Notes: generated from the sequence alone by a model not told the origin. DNA of 64,000 bases from Thalassotalea psychrophila (GCF_031583595.1 NZ_CP134145.1:1984001-2048000), one strand, 5' to 3'. Positions 1 to 8,464 are shown, counted from the stretch's first letter. A program made the numbers and translations.

Positions 1-291
1 TCAATAAGCCCATACATCGGTTTATTTGGTACCGTTTGGGGGATCATGAATTCCTTTATTGCTTTAGGTGCGGTTCAACAAGCAACACTTTCGATGGTAG
101 CACCAGGCATTGCCGAAGCCCTTATTGCAACAGCTATGGGGTTATTTGCCGCAATACCTGCGGTAATGGCGTTTAACCGTTTTTCTCATAGTGTTGAAAA
201 ACTTGAAAATAGTTATGGTAATTTTGTGGAAGAGTTTTCGAGTATTTTACAACGCCAATCTATTGCATCTAACAGCACTCAAGCTCAGTAG
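1..291 (+). CDS. tolQ: TolQ, C-terminal part (start lies before the window)
   Basis: This is the C-terminal 96 residues of TolQ, the inner-membrane proton-channel subunit of the Tol-Pal system, which energises outer-membrane constriction at division. The frame is open from the first base and gives [17 protein letters not shown], the conserved start of a TolQ/ExbB/MotA channel helix. It is followed by the second conserved helix ([20 protein letters not shown]). The reading frame stops 15 bases before tolR, as expected inside a tolQRAB-pal operon. TolQ is preferred over ExbB because of the tolA/tolB/pal neighbours. Confidence 0.95.
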   Translation, partial: SISPYIGLFGTVWGIMNSFIALGAVQQATLSMVAPGIAEALIATAMGLFAAIPAVMAFNRFSHSVEKLENSYGNFVEEFSSILQRQSIASNSTQAQ

Positions 292-306
292 AGTAGAGGA
301 TTTAGT

Positions 307-729
307 ATGTACGTTCGAGTTAAACGTAAACGCGTAGCCGAAATCAATGTAGTTCCATACATTGATGTAATGTTAGTGTTATTGATAATTTTTATGGTAA
401 CCGCTCCTTTGGTCACCCAAGGGGTTAAAGTAGAGCTGCCCAAAGCTGACTCTGAAGCACTGTCACAAGATTCGAAAACACCTCTTGTTGCCAGTGTTGA
501 TATTGATGGTTTGTTTTATTTGAGTGTAGGCGACTCTAAATCTGAACCTCTTGAGCCTGATGAATTAGCTGTGTTAGTCAGTGCGCGTTTAGAAGTTGAA
601 CCTGACACTCCTGTAGTTGTTAATGGAGATGGTAACGTCCCTTATAACTCAATCATTCAATTAATGGTGTTATTACAACAGTCGGGTGTTCCTTCCGTTG
701 GCTTAATGACCGAATCGCCGGAGCAATAA
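307..729 (+). CDS. tolR: TolR, Tol-Pal inner-membrane protein
   Basis: A 140-residue ExbD/TolR-family protein that works with TolQ to turn the proton gradient into movement of TolA. An N-terminal cytoplasmic stretch is followed by one transmembrane helix at about residues 18-36. The helix starts with the conserved NVVPYIDVMLVLLIIFMV, whose Asp is the proton-carrying residue. The remaining residues form the periplasmic domain with the usual peptidoglycan-binding fold. It begins 15 bases after tolQ behind a GAGGA ribosome-binding site and ends 3 bases before tolA. Length is normal for the family. Confidence 0.95.
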   Translation: MYVRVKRKRVAEINVVPYIDVMLVLLIIFMVTAPLVTQGVKVELPKADSEALSQDSKTPLVASVDIDGLFYLSVGDSKSEPLEPDELAVLVSARLEVEPDTPVVVNGDGNVPYNSIIQLMVLLQQSGVPSVGLMTESPEQ

Positions 730-732
730 TAA

Positions 733-1725
733 GTGTTTGCTGTATTTAAAAATGCTATTGGCAATTTAGTTAAAAAATGCATGTTGGTATTTACTTATTT
801 ACCTGATGGCAAAAATGCCAGACAGCAATATATCATTGCTATTTCGGCGGCTGTGGGTATCCATTTAATAATGGCCATTGTGTTAATGCTTAATACAGAC
901 TTTAGTCCCAAAGCTAAACCGACCCCTAAACCACAAATGCAGGTTATTGATGCTGTTGTAATTGATCAAAGTAAATTAAAGCAACAAGTTGATAAACTTA
1001 AAAAACAAAAACAAGCGATTAAAAAGCGTGAAGATGATCGTATTAAAGAGCTCGAACGTCGCGCTGATGATGCGGCTAAGAAACGCAAAAGAGAAGCTCA
1101 AAAAATAAAAGACTTAGAAAAGCAGCGTAAGAAAAAAGAAGCAGAAAAGAAAAAAGCAGATGATGCTGCAAAAACATCAAGAGCGAAAGCAGCAACTGAA
1201 GAGAAAAAACGTAAGAAAAAAGAGCAAGAGCGTAAGCAAGCAGAAAAAGCAGCAAGTGACGCAAAAGCTAAACGTTTAAAAGAAGAAAAAGCAGAAAAAG
1301 ATGCTGCAGAAAAGCGTCGTCGAAAAAAACTAGCTGATGACAAACGCAAAAAAGAAGCCGCCGAACGCGCTGAACAAGAGCGTATGCTAGAACAACAAAT
1401 GCTTGAAGAGATGGCATCTAGAGACTCAGCCCGTAGCCAACAAGTAATGGGTGAGGTACAAAAGTACAGTGCTCTAATTATAAGCACTGTAAACCGTAAT
1501 TTGATAAAAGATGAGTCAATGCGTGGCAAAACTTGTACAGTTAAAGTAACTCTGGCTCAAAGTGGATATGTTATCAACGCAAAGGCTGGGAAAGGCGACA
1601 GAGGAGTTTGTGACGCTGCTATTAAAGCCGTTTATAAGGCAAGACAACTTCCGATGTCTAAAGACCCTGAAGTATTTAATCAGTTAAAAGATCTTAGTTT
1701 AATAATTGAACCTGAATTTAATTAA
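733..1725 (+). CDS. tolA: TolA, trans-periplasmic Tol-Pal protein
   Basis: A 330-residue TolA. It is anchored in the inner membrane by a helix at about residues 34-55, spans the periplasm with a long Lys/Ala/Glu-rich helical domain (about residues 75-230), and ends in a globular C-terminal domain that contacts TolB/Pal. The C-terminal domain shows the conserved [19 protein letters not shown] stretch and a second Cys ([10 protein letters not shown]). The start is GTG at 733, three bases after the tolR stop. Long antisense open frames over the helical part are artefacts of its A-rich codons. Confidence 0.93.
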   Translation: MFAVFKNAIGNLVKKCMLVFTYLPDGKNARQQYIIAISAAVGIHLIMAIVLMLNTDFSPKAKPTPKPQMQVIDAVVIDQSKLKQQVDKLKKQKQAIKKREDDRIKELERRADDAAKKRKREAQKIKDLEKQRKKKEAEKKKADDAAKTSRAKAATEEKKRKKKEQERKQAEKAASDAKAKRLKEEKAEKDAAEKRRRKKLADDKRKKEAAERAEQERMLEQQMLEEMASRDSARSQQVMGEVQKYSALIISTVNRNLIKDESMRGKTCTVKVTLAQSGYVINAKAGKGDRGVCDAAIKAVYKARQLPMSKDPEVFNQLKDLSLIIEPEFN

Positions 1726-1742
1726 TAGGTAATGAAGTAAAT

Positions 1743-3098
1743 ATGTTGAAAAAAATATTGGTTACATTAGCGCTTATATCGCTAATGATGTCAAAAGCAA
1801 ATGCCGAGCTAGAGTTGGTTATCACAGGCGGTGTTAATACTGCTAGGCCTATAGCCGTATTACCTTTTACCTATGAAGGCACTAGTGCTTTACCGGAAAA
1901 TATTGCTAAAGTGATCAGTGATGATTTGCTGCGCAGTGGTAAATTTAACCCCATTAGCACGATGAATATGCCACAAATGCCAACAACTGTCGCTGATGTT
2001 GATTATCAAGCTTGGGCAAATCTAGGTGTTGAAGCAATTGTGATGGGGAATGTTACTGAATCTTCTCCAAATAACTACCTCATATCTTTTAAACTTGTTG
2101 ATATTATTCGCGGGCAAATGTCTGATGGAGAAGGGCGCTCATTAAAAAATGGTCAATTAGTACAAAGTAATGATCATGTATTAATTAATTCTAGCCCTAG
2201 TCAATATATTCCCGCTAAATTGTTTAGACCAAAAGCACATCAAATATCAGATAGCGTATTTGAAAAGCTTACCGGTGTTCGCGGGGCATTTTTAACAAAA
2301 ATTGCTTATGTGATTGTGCGCGATAGTGGCGCTAAAAAATATCAATTAGTACTAGCCGATTACGATGGCTATAACGAACAAGTATTATTAAGCTCTTCTG
2401 AACCTTTAATGTCACCTACTTGGTCTCCTGACGGTACTAAATTAGCTTATGTCACTTTTGAACAACGCCAAGCACAAATATATATTCAAAATATTTATAC
2501 TGCTCAGCGTGAGGTGATTTCAACATTTAAGGGAATAAATGGAGCTCCTCGTTGGTCTCCTGATGGTAAAAGTATGGCGATGGTATTATCTAAAGATGGT
2601 AATCCTGAAGTTTATGTAATGAATATTGCTACTAAAAAATTACGTCGAATTACCCGTCATCGAGCCATTGATACCGAGCCAAATTGGGCACCTGATGGAA
2701 ATTCTTTAATATTTACTTCAGAACGGGGTGGTAAACCGCAGTTATATCGCGTAGATTTAGCTAATGGTAGAGTGAAAAGAGTTACCTTTGATGGTGAAAT
2801 GAATCTTGGTGGTTCTTTTACCCCCGATGGGCGCCATTTGGTTATGGTTAATCGCACACAAGGACAATACCATCTTGCTAAGCAAGAGCTTGATTCGATG
2901 AATCCTGTACAAGTATTAACAAAGACAAGATTGGACGAATCACCAAGTATTGCCCCAAATGGTGGCATGATAATTTATAGTACTTTGCATAATAACCGCC
3001 AAGTATTAGGTTTGGTTTCTGTTGATGGTCGTTTTAAAGCTCGTTTGCCCGCAAAAAATGGGCAAGTGAAAGCACCAGCATGGTCACCATACTTATAA
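1743..3098 (+). CDS. tolB: TolB, periplasmic beta-propeller protein
   Basis: A 451-residue periplasmic TolB, which binds Pal and TolA and regulates Pal mobility. The signal peptide occupies about residues 1-21 (ending SKANA). The N-terminal domain carries the typical IAVLPF motif. From about residue 195 there are repeated [30 protein letters not shown] propeller blades (WD40-like PD40 repeats). It lies 17 bases after tolA and 39 bases before pal, in canonical order. Length is typical. Confidence 0.96.
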   Translation: MLKKILVTLALISLMMSKANAELELVITGGVNTARPIAVLPFTYEGTSALPENIAKVISDDLLRSGKFNPISTMNMPQMPTTVADVDYQAWANLGVEAIVMGNVTESSPNNYLISFKLVDIIRGQMSDGEGRSLKNGQLVQSNDHVLINSSPSQYIPAKLFRPKAHQISDSVFEKLTGVRGAFLTKIAYVIVRDSGAKKYQLVLADYDGYNEQVLLSSSEPLMSPTWSPDGTKLAYVTFEQRQAQIYIQNIYTAQREVISTFKGINGAPRWSPDGKSMAMVLSKDGNPEVYVMNIATKKLRRITRHRAIDTEPNWAPDGNSLIFTSERGGKPQLYRVDLANGRVKRVTFDGEMNLGGSFTPDGRHLVMVNRTQGQYHLAKQELDSMNPVQVLTKTRLDESPSIAPNGGMIIYSTLHNNRQVLGLVSVDGRFKARLPAKNGQVKAPAWSPYL

Positions 3099-3137
3099 TA
3101 AAAATAATTTAATTTTATATTCAAAAAAGGAAAGAAA

Positions 3138-3680
3138 ATGCGTTTAAATAAACTTGTTAAAAGCATTGCTGTAGCACTGCCACTAATGGCAATGGCTGCA
3201 TGTAGCTCAAATGACACAACTGAAGCTGAAGCAGAAGTTGCTGCTAACCAAGCTGCACAACAAGCACAAGCAGAGCAACAAGCTGCTGAAGCTGCCGCTG
3301 CTGCAGAAGTTGCTCGTTTAGAGCAAATTCAACAAGAAGAACAAGATAAGTTACAAGCTTCTAACACTATCTACTTCGACTTCGATACGTCTAAATTAGA
3401 TTCTTCAGTAACAGACATTTTAAACATGCACGCTGCATTTTTAGTTAGCAACGCTAACGCTCGTGTAGTAATTGAAGGTCACGCTGATGAACGTGGTACT
3501 CCAGAGTACAACATCGCTCTTGGTGAACGTCGTGCTCAAGCTGTTCAAAAATATCTAGAAAACTCTGGTGTTTTATCGTCTCAAATTGAAACAGTTAGTT
3601 ACGGTGAAGAAAAGCCTGCAATTAGTGACCGTACTGAAGGTGCTTTCGCTAAAAACCGTCGCGCTGTTTTAGTATACTAA
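3138..3680 (+). CDS. pal: Pal, peptidoglycan-associated lipoprotein
   Basis: A 180-residue outer-membrane lipoprotein that grips peptidoglycan and TolB. A lipoprotein signal ends in MAMAAC, so Cys22 is the expected lipidated residue. An unusually Ala/Gln/Glu-rich linker follows (about residues 28-72). The OmpA-C domain shows YFDFDTSKL and the peptidoglycan-binding stretch IEGHADERGTPEYNIALGER. The ribosome-binding site is AAAGGAAAG just before the ATG. The Ala-rich linker is longer than in E. coli Pal but looks like a spacer. Confidence 0.96.
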   Translation: MRLNKLVKSIAVALPLMAMAACSSNDTTEAEAEVAANQAAQQAQAEQQAAEAAAAAEVARLEQIQQEEQDKLQASNTIYFDFDTSKLDSSVTDILNMHAAFLVSNANARVVIEGHADERGTPEYNIALGERRAQAVQKYLENSGVLSSQIETVSYGEEKPAISDRTEGAFAKNRRAVLVY

Positions 3681-3698
3681 TAGACTGTTTATTTTTGA

Positions 3699-3724
3699 TT
3701 AAACCAGAACACACACTGGTTTAA
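3699..3724. terminator. Hairpin after pal (possible attenuator)
   Basis: A perfect 9-bp stem (TTAAACCAG/CTGGTTTAA) with an 8-base loop lies 19 bases after the pal stop and 165 bases before cpoB. No T-run follows, so it may be an mRNA-end or processing hairpin that lowers read-through into cpoB rather than a full terminator. Confidence 0.4.
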
Positions 3725-3888
3725 ACATAAATATCTTAAAAAGCTTGTAACAGATTAAATTTATTAGAATATCAGTTAAATGAATTCTTAATATTTTAAT
3801 GTGTTATCAGGCTTTTTTCTTTTTATATAAGTAAATATTTACTATCATAATTTTAGTAAATTAATAATTTTTGGTAATAGGATATTCA

Positions 3889-4641
3889 ATGACATCGTAT
3901 AAACTCATCTTCAGTTTAGCGGTAATGGCTAGTGCAAACACACTTGCGGCTGAGCCAGCCCCTGTTTTAGACATTAACGAACAATCTGTTCAAACTGCAC
4001 AGCCAACAGATATGACAACGTTACAGCGTACATTACAGGTGCGTAACAATGCTTTAAACTCTATGCAGCAACAAATAGATGAGCTACAAACAGAATTAAG
4101 CGAGCTGAGAGGTGTTACCGAAGAGCAAGCCTATACCATTAGTCAAATTCTGCAACGACAACGTGAACTCTATCAAGAAATTGATAGAAGGCTAGCTGCT
4201 GCTGCTCAATCAGCACCGCAAGTGCCCGCTGCTGGAAATAACAACAATGTTAATTACTCATCTAACTTAACCGAAAATGAAGCTTATGATCATGCGGTGA
4301 ATTTGGTGTTAAAACAGAAAAAATACGATCTGGCCATTACTGAATTTCAATCGTTTAACCAAAAGTTTCCTAATTCTAGTTATTCTGCCAATGCTCATTA
4401 CTGGTTAGGGCAATTATTATTTAACAAAGGTAAGTTAAAAGAAGCGGGTACTGAGTTTTCAAATGTCATCAATAATTTTGAAAATTCATCCAAGCGCAGT
4501 GATGCAATGTTGAAATTAGGCATGGTTGAACAGAAACTAAATAACCCTCAAAAAGCGAAAACGATCTTTAATCAGTTGATAAAAGAGTATGAAGATTCAT
4601 CTGCTGCGCAATTAGCCAAAGCTAGATTATCTAGTCTATAA
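3889..4641 (+). CDS. cpoB: CpoB (YbgF), Tol-Pal coordinator of cell-wall synthesis
   Basis: A 250-residue periplasmic protein that links Tol-Pal action to septal peptidoglycan synthesis. It has a signal peptide (about residues 1-20), an N-terminal coiled coil rich in Gln/Leu (about residues 45-110, which trimerises in the family), a short Asn/Ala/Pro linker, and C-terminal TPR repeats (AYDHAVNLVLKQKKYDLAI, then YWLGQLLFNKGKLKEAG). The start is the ATG at 3889, preceded by ATAGGAT. An in-frame TTG at 3871 lacks a ribosome-binding site and would spoil the signal peptide. It sits at the canonical end of the tol-pal operon. Confidence 0.93.
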   Translation: MTSYKLIFSLAVMASANTLAAEPAPVLDINEQSVQTAQPTDMTTLQRTLQVRNNALNSMQQQIDELQTELSELRGVTEEQAYTISQILQRQRELYQEIDRRLAAAAQSAPQVPAAGNNNNVNYSSNLTENEAYDHAVNLVLKQKKYDLAITEFQSFNQKFPNSSYSANAHYWLGQLLFNKGKLKEAGTEFSNVINNFENSSKRSDAMLKLGMVEQKLNNPQKAKTIFNQLIKEYEDSSAAQLAKARLSSL

Positions 4642-4788
4642 TTTTTTTAGTTTACTAAGAACAATGTAAGGTTATCGTTGGAGTACATTTTTTGAGCACA
4701 AATAATTACATACTTTGACGATAACTTGCTCTATCTGCTCTCTTTTTGCGCATACAAACTTATTTTTACAAAAAACTGAAATTTGTTG

Positions 4789-4816
4789 TTGCACTAATAA
4801 TTATTATCAGTATCAT
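4789..4816 (+). promoter_or_regulatory. Likely sigma-70 promoter of the tRNA-Lys array
   Basis: A TTGCAC -35 box and a TATCAT -10 box are separated by 16 bases. They are followed by a GC-rich discriminator (GCCCCGC), which is typical of stringently controlled stable-RNA promoters. It lies about 45 bases upstream of the first tRNA. Called by eye only. Confidence 0.5.
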
Positions 4817-4860
4817 ATGCCCCGCATTGAGGCACCAACTTCAATGTTAAGAAACTATGG

Positions 4861-4936
4861 CGGCCGTTAGCTCAGCTGGTAGAGCAGTTGGCTTTTAACC
4901 AATTTGTCGAAGGTTCAAATCCTTCACGGCCGACCA
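4861..4936 (+). tRNA. tRNA-Lys(TTT), copy 1
   Basis: A 76-base cloverleaf. The 7-bp acceptor stem pairs CGGCCGT with ACGGCCG, the anticodon arm is GTTGG-CTTTTAA-CCAAT with anticodon TTT, the T arm contains GGTTCAAATCC, and an encoded CCA is present. It closely resembles E. coli tRNA-Lys. The sequence is identical to copies 2, 3 and 5. Confidence 0.97.
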
Positions 4937-4992
4937 CTTCTTTTTTATTAAATTTTAATAGGAAAAGATAAATAGTTTTGAAAAGTTTATAT

Positions 4993-5068
4993 CGGCCGTT
5001 AGCTCAGCTGGTAGAGCAGTTGGCTTTTAACCAATTTGTCGAAGGTTCAAATCCTTCACGGCCGACCA
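4993..5068 (+). tRNA. tRNA-Lys(TTT), copy 2
   Basis: Base-for-base the same 76-nt gene as the copy at 4861, with encoded CCA. The 56-base spacer before it is AT-rich and has no obvious promoter, so co-transcription with copy 1 is likely. Confidence 0.97.
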
Positions 5069-5121
5069 CTTTCAACATAAGAATGTGGTTGCGATATAAA
5101 CAATACAATATGAAATGAATT

Positions 5122-5197
5122 CGGCCGTTAGCTCAGCTGGTAGAGCAGTTGGCTTTTAACCAATTTGTCGAAGGTTCAAATCCTTCACGGCCGACCA
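5122..5197 (+). tRNA. tRNA-Lys(TTT), copy 3
   Basis: An identical 76-nt tRNA-Lys with encoded CCA. Its 3' end and the following bases (ATTCATTCAAATGTAAA) recur after the degenerate fourth copy, so that copy arose by duplication of this unit. Confidence 0.97.
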
Positions 5198-5238
5198 ATT
5201 CATTCAAATGTAAAATGAAACAAAATGATAGGTAGTTT

Positions 5239-5314
5239 GAGTATAAAAGAAAGTCGAGGCTTTTAACGTTTATACCCAAATGGGTCGAAGGTTCAAATCC
5301 TTCACGGCCGACCA
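5239..5314 (+). pseudogene. Degenerate tRNA-Lys copy (3' half intact, 5' half replaced)
   Basis: From 5284 to 5314 the sequence equals the variable loop, T arm, acceptor 3' strand and CCA of the neighbouring tRNA-Lys genes. Upstream, only GGCTTTTAAC of the anticodon arm remains. The D arm and acceptor 5' strand are gone, so no cloverleaf can form. Instead TTTGAGTATAAA and TTTATACCCAAA flank the anticodon remnant as an inverted repeat with one mismatch. It sits where a fourth array unit would be. Confidence 0.8.
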
Positions 5315-5346
5315 ATTCATTCAAATGTAAATGTAAACCCTTGTAT

Positions 5347-5422
5347 CGGCCGTTAGCTCAGCTGGTAGAGCAGTTGGCTTTTAACCAATTTGTCGAAGGT
5401 TCAAATCCTTCACGGCCGACCA
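5347..5422 (+). tRNA. tRNA-Lys(TTT), last copy
   Basis: The fourth intact copy, identical over 76 bases, with encoded CCA. No U-rich terminator hairpin is visible in the 140 bases after it before the REP-like repeat at 5564. Confidence 0.97.
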
Positions 5423-5563
5423 CTTCTCTTATAGTGGTTATCCAGATACAAGAACTCATATCTCCCAGATTCGACAAACTTAAAGCCAGGGCTAAAAGTG
5501 ACAGGTTTGTGACAGAGATGTTTAATTTCCAAATTTCAGAGCATACTCAGAAACAATTAACCA

Positions 5564-5591
5564 CGTCATTGCGGCGAAGGCCGCAACCTCC
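5564..5591. repeat. REP-like palindrome, left flank of the GIY-YIG gene
   Basis: A 28-bp sequence containing a perfect 7-bp hairpin (TTGCGGC-GAAG-GCCGCAA) flanked by CGTCA and CCTCC. It recurs in inverted orientation at 6023-6050 with differences only in the loop region. The pair brackets the small nuclease gene. Confidence 0.8.
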
Positions 5592-5622
5592 TAAAACATG
5601 CTGTGGCTACATCTATATATAG

Positions 5623-5910
5623 CTAAATTATATCAGGGTATAAATCCCGCCAGTTTGGATTTGTTTTAGTTATCATTTTATTTTTCCACTCTCGATGCCA
5701 TTGCTTTAATCTCTTCTCCCTTACAATCGCATTTTCCATATCATCAAATAGCTCAAAATGAACAAGTTTAGTTAAGTTGTATTTAGCGCTAAAGCCAGTA
5801 ATAAGCTTTTCTTTATGTTGATATACTCGTTGAACCAAATTGCTCGTGACACCAATATACAAAACATTATTATACTTATTTGAAATGATATAAATTGCTG
5901 GCTGTTTCAT
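5623..5910 (-). CDS. Small GIY-YIG domain nuclease-like protein
   Basis: A 95-residue stand-alone GIY-YIG domain protein of the UPF0213/YhbQ-like type. The IYII and LYIGVTSN strands, the Arg of LVQRVYQHKEK and the catalytic-type Glu of AIVREKRLKQW are all present, so the nuclease fold looks intact. The start at 5910 is chosen because AAGGAATT lies at the right distance. A start at 5928 would place that site inside the coding region. The gene is isolated and flanked by inverted REP-like palindromes, which suggests a mobile or repeat-linked unit. Its cellular role is unknown. Confidence 0.85.
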   Translation of the reverse strand: MKQPAIYIISNKYNNVLYIGVTSNLVQRVYQHKEKLITGFSAKYNLTKLVHFELFDDMENAIVREKRLKQWHREWKNKMITKTNPNWRDLYPDII

Positions 5911-6229
5911 TGTTGAATTCCTTTTCAATGATTGAAACTAAAGTGTAGATGAACATTTAATTGCTCGTATCAAAATTGAACAGAAGTGAATAAGGTTGTT
6001 TAAATCCACACTTTATCCTGAAGGAGGTTGCGGCCTGCGCCGCAATGACGGTGTGTTTTTTCTGATAATGAGCTCAAGTTCGAGTCAATAGAGCTATGGT
6101 TTCATAAAATACTGAAACAATACCCAACCTTAACCCTTAGTCCTTCATTCCTAGCTCCTCGTTTCTTTTTTAAATTTTATCAACTATAGTAATTTCAATG
6201 ATTTAAATTACCAAACACTGGGGAACATA
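5911..6229. other. Gene-free stretch around the right REP-like repeat
   Basis: Apart from the palindrome at 6023-6050 it holds a weak inverted repeat (TAAAGTGT near 5940 and ACACTTTA near 6008) and a pyrimidine-rich CTTAACCCTTAGTCC-type tract at about 6128-6170. Similar tracts occur near 10235 and 27790. No gene is seen. Confidence 0.5.
6023..6050. repeat. REP-like palindrome, right flank of the GIY-YIG gene
   Basis: The inverted partner of 5564-5591: GGAGG, then the hairpin TTGCGGC-CTGC-GCCGCAA, then TGACG. A T-run (GTGTGTTTTTT) follows, so it could also end transcription rightwards. Confidence 0.8.
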
Positions 6230-7003
6230 ATGAAAAAAATACATTTAAGTTTATCTTTTATCTGGATTCTTTGTTTATTATCTTTTGGTTTAAAGGCTGC
6301 AGAAGAAAACACTACGCCTTTAACTGATGTATGGGTGATAACAATAGATAACGTTAATAAAAAAGCATTTGAACAAGCGTTAAAAGCGCATATGCAATAT
6401 AGAGTTGATAAAGGAGAAAAACTTAATTGGGATGTATACACACAAGTGATTGGTGATCAATTAAATACCTATGCCTTGCGAGGTTGTTGTACCAACTGGG
6501 ATAAAATAAGTGATCATAATGATTGGAGTAAAGCCGCGAAAACATCTAAACACTGGCATGAGAATGTCGTTAAATACATTAAACATCGTGAGCATTTTTA
6601 TAGCAAAGCCGATATCGATAATAGCTCATGGGACACGACTAAAACATTTAAATATTTTTCAGTAGATACGCTTTACCCAAAACCTGGCGAAGGTTTTGAG
6701 ATGCAAGCGTCTATTAAAGCTATAAGTGATGCTGCTAAACAAATGAAATGGCCTGAAAGTTGGTCTTGGAATAGTCGTATCGGTGGTAAACCCATGTTGC
6801 AGTTAGTTGTTGGCCATGAGAGTTATGCCGACATGATGCCGCAAGAGAAATCATTCTTCGTACGCTTGAGTGAGCAAATGGACTCAAAAGAGAAAGCACA
6901 AGAATTATTAGAAGAATATGGCGGAAGTTTTAGTGAAACAAACTATAGTGTTTGGGTGCATCGCAGAGGGTTATCGTCTCCGGAGACAATTTCGAAGAAG
7001 TAG
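6230..7003 (+). CDS. Secreted protein of unknown function
   Basis: A 257-residue protein with a clear signal peptide (residues 1-23, ending GLKAA). I do not recognise the family. The mature part contains a Cys pair (RGCCTNW), many Trp residues, and what look like two related halves of about 100 residues, each starting with a beta strand after a polar turn (VWVITIDNVNKKAFEQ; YFSVDTLYPKPGEGFE). This is the layout of dimeric alpha/beta-barrel proteins, an inference from pattern only. It is a single gene, convergent with the rhombosortase gene, with a shared hairpin between them. Confidence 0.75.
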   Translation: MKKIHLSLSFIWILCLLSFGLKAAEENTTPLTDVWVITIDNVNKKAFEQALKAHMQYRVDKGEKLNWDVYTQVIGDQLNTYALRGCCTNWDKISDHNDWSKAAKTSKHWHENVVKYIKHREHFYSKADIDNSSWDTTKTFKYFSVDTLYPKPGEGFEMQASIKAISDAAKQMKWPESWSWNSRIGGKPMLQLVVGHESYADMMPQEKSFFVRLSEQMDSKEKAQELLEEYGGSFSETNYSVWVHRRGLSSPETISKK

Positions 7004-7021
7004 TTATTCTATTTGGAGTTG

Positions 7022-7050
7022 AAAGGGGCTGTTGATCACAGCCTTTTATC
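7022..7050. terminator. Bidirectional terminator between convergent genes
   Basis: GGCTGT-TGATC-ACAGCC, flanked by AAAGG on the left and TTTT on the right, lies between the stop at 7003 and the rhombosortase stop at 7054. It can serve both strands. Confidence 0.6.
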
Positions 7051-7053
7051 GCT

Positions 7054-7647
7054 TTACCTTTTTGACCGCTTTTTAACAAATATTATGAACGGTAATATTA
7101 ACCCGCCAACCGCGCCCCATAAATGTGCATCTATAGCAACAGAGGCATTAATTAACGCTTCTACATCAGCACTGGCGCCAAACACCTGTTCGTAAATGAT
7201 TTTACCCCAAACACCAATTAATAAGAGGTAGCCCGATTTCCACCCTTTTTGAATATCACATATTGCGCCCCACACAAAAATACCATGTAGCACGCCGGAT
7301 AAACCGACATAACGAGCCATATCAGGAACAAGGTAAAATATACCAAGGCTGCAAATAACTGCAGAAAGTAAAAATGACTCGCTATAGCTTTTATTGGTGT
7401 AATGATCGCCATGCAAGGCCCAAAGCATTGTTAAACCAGCCAGATTTAACAACAGATGGTTAAAATTTGTATGCAAAAAATGACCTGTTAGATAGCGCCA
7501 ATATTCGCCATCGATAATCTTATTACGATCATAAATTAAGTACTCTGATATAGCGTCCGGTAGCAGGTAAACAACCACAGCGATAACGAAAATAGACAAA
7601 GGGATGGTAAATGCTTGCGAATTAAAAGGTAAAGACAACTTCAACAT
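7054..7647 (-). CDS. rrtA: Rhombosortase (rhomboid-family GlyGly-CTERM protease)
   Basis: A 197-residue, multi-helix intramembrane serine protease. Family hallmarks are present: GEYWRYLTGHFLHTNFNHLL with the membrane His/Asn cluster, GLSG with the nucleophile Ser117, and VAIDAHLWGA with catalytic His175. Rhombosortases are known to cleave proteins bearing a C-terminal GlyGly-CTERM signal (in Vibrio cholerae, VesB). At least four large exoproteins here (22778, 28256, 32549 and 54294) end in such a tail and are candidate substrates. The start at 7647 has no clear ribosome-binding site, so the start is less certain than the identity. Confidence 0.9.
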   Translation of the reverse strand: MLKLSLPFNSQAFTIPLSIFVIAVVVYLLPDAISEYLIYDRNKIIDGEYWRYLTGHFLHTNFNHLLLNLAGLTMLWALHGDHYTNKSYSESFLLSAVICSLGIFYLVPDMARYVGLSGVLHGIFVWGAICDIQKGWKSGYLLLIGVWGKIIYEQVFGASADVEALINASVAIDAHLWGAVGGLILPFIIFVKKRSKR

Positions 7648-7701
7648 AGGAGGTATAATACGGTTAATTTTTTTTAGTAAACAAGCTTTTGCTCGCAGGT
7701 G

Positions 7702-7863
7702 TTATACCAGTTTCATTAAGTTTGTGATCTTGTTGTGCGTAGGTAAAATAAATCAGGGCAAGGCGCTCGATTGACCAATAGCTGGCTATTGGGATTGAGA
7801 GCAACGCCGACATGGAGTATTTTAACCAGCACAAGTGGGCAATAACTTAATGGAATTGGTATT
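7702..7863. mobile_element. MITE-like element with terminal inverted repeats
   Basis: About 160 bp bounded by ATACCAGTTTCATTAAGT on the left and the near-exact reverse complement ACTTAATGGAATTGGTAT on the right. The interior is also self-complementary (GACCAATAGC near the centre pairs with GGCTATTGG), so the whole element can fold into one long hairpin. It carries no gene. Its right end abuts the ATG at 7864. Confidence 0.75.
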
Positions 7864-8454
7864 ATGAGCAGACAGTATTGCACAAGGTGTCAACGACCGC
7901 TAGTCACATGTATCTGTAAATTGTGCTCTCAGATTGAAAACGATGTGAGGGTGGTTTTTCTACAACACCCTAGTGAAGAGAAACAAGCCAAAGGTACCGC
8001 TATGCTAGCGCATTTGAGTTTGCAAAACTCTAGCATAATCATTGGCGAAAACTTTAATGAAGATGAAACATTAAATAACATCATTAATGATGACGAAAAT
8101 AATGTATTGCTTCTTTATCCAGAAGCAAGCTCACTCGTTGCGAATAAACTAACTGATACTATGATAAGTAAAACTGTCATTCTTATACTTGATGGTACGT
8201 GGAAGAAAGCCTATCGCATGTATCAGTTGTCGACTAATTTGCATCGCTTAAACAAGATCACTCTGGCAAATGATATAAAAAGCCAGTATGTTATTCGCAA
8301 GCATCATAAAGACAGTGATGTATCTTCTTTAGAGGCCTGTGCTCATGCACTAGGTGCTTTAGAAGGTAACAATGTTAAATACACGGCATTACTAGAAAGT
8401 TTTACTAAATTTAATCAATTTCAATTATCACTTGCTAACAAAAATAAAACCTAA
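7864..8454 (+). CDS. tapT: DTW-domain tRNA-uridine aminocarboxypropyltransferase
   Basis: A 196-residue member of the DTW family (YfiP/TapT), which adds a 3-amino-3-carboxypropyl group from SAM to uridine in tRNA (acp3U47 in E. coli). The N terminus has a Cys cluster (CTRCQRPLVTCICKLC) that looks metal-binding. The signature DGTWKKAYRM is the D-x-T-W motif. SSLEACAHAL near the C terminus is also typical. The ATG directly follows the MITE end, so the element's GGAA may act as the ribosome-binding site. The next gene starts 10 bases after its stop. Confidence 0.88.
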   Translation: MSRQYCTRCQRPLVTCICKLCSQIENDVRVVFLQHPSEEKQAKGTAMLAHLSLQNSSIIIGENFNEDETLNNIINDDENNVLLLYPEASSLVANKLTDTMISKTVILILDGTWKKAYRMYQLSTNLHRLNKITLANDIKSQYVIRKHHKDSDVSSLEACAHALGALEGNNVKYTALLESFTKFNQFQLSLANKNKT

Positions 8455-8464
8455 AGGAACTCAC

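Noticed and set aside
1076..1529. Long minus-strand frames over tolA
   Set aside because: They mirror the Lys/Ala/Glu-rich helical part of TolA. Composition explains them.
5133..5324. Minus-strand open frame containing GREGFEPST twice
   Set aside because: This peptide is the well-known false translation of the antisense of tRNA genes. The frame lies over tRNA-Lys copies.
5341..5622. Plus-strand frame starting PLAQLVEQLAFNQF
   Set aside because: It reads through the last tRNA-Lys gene and into the REP-like repeat, with no ribosome-binding site. It is a known type of tRNA artefact.
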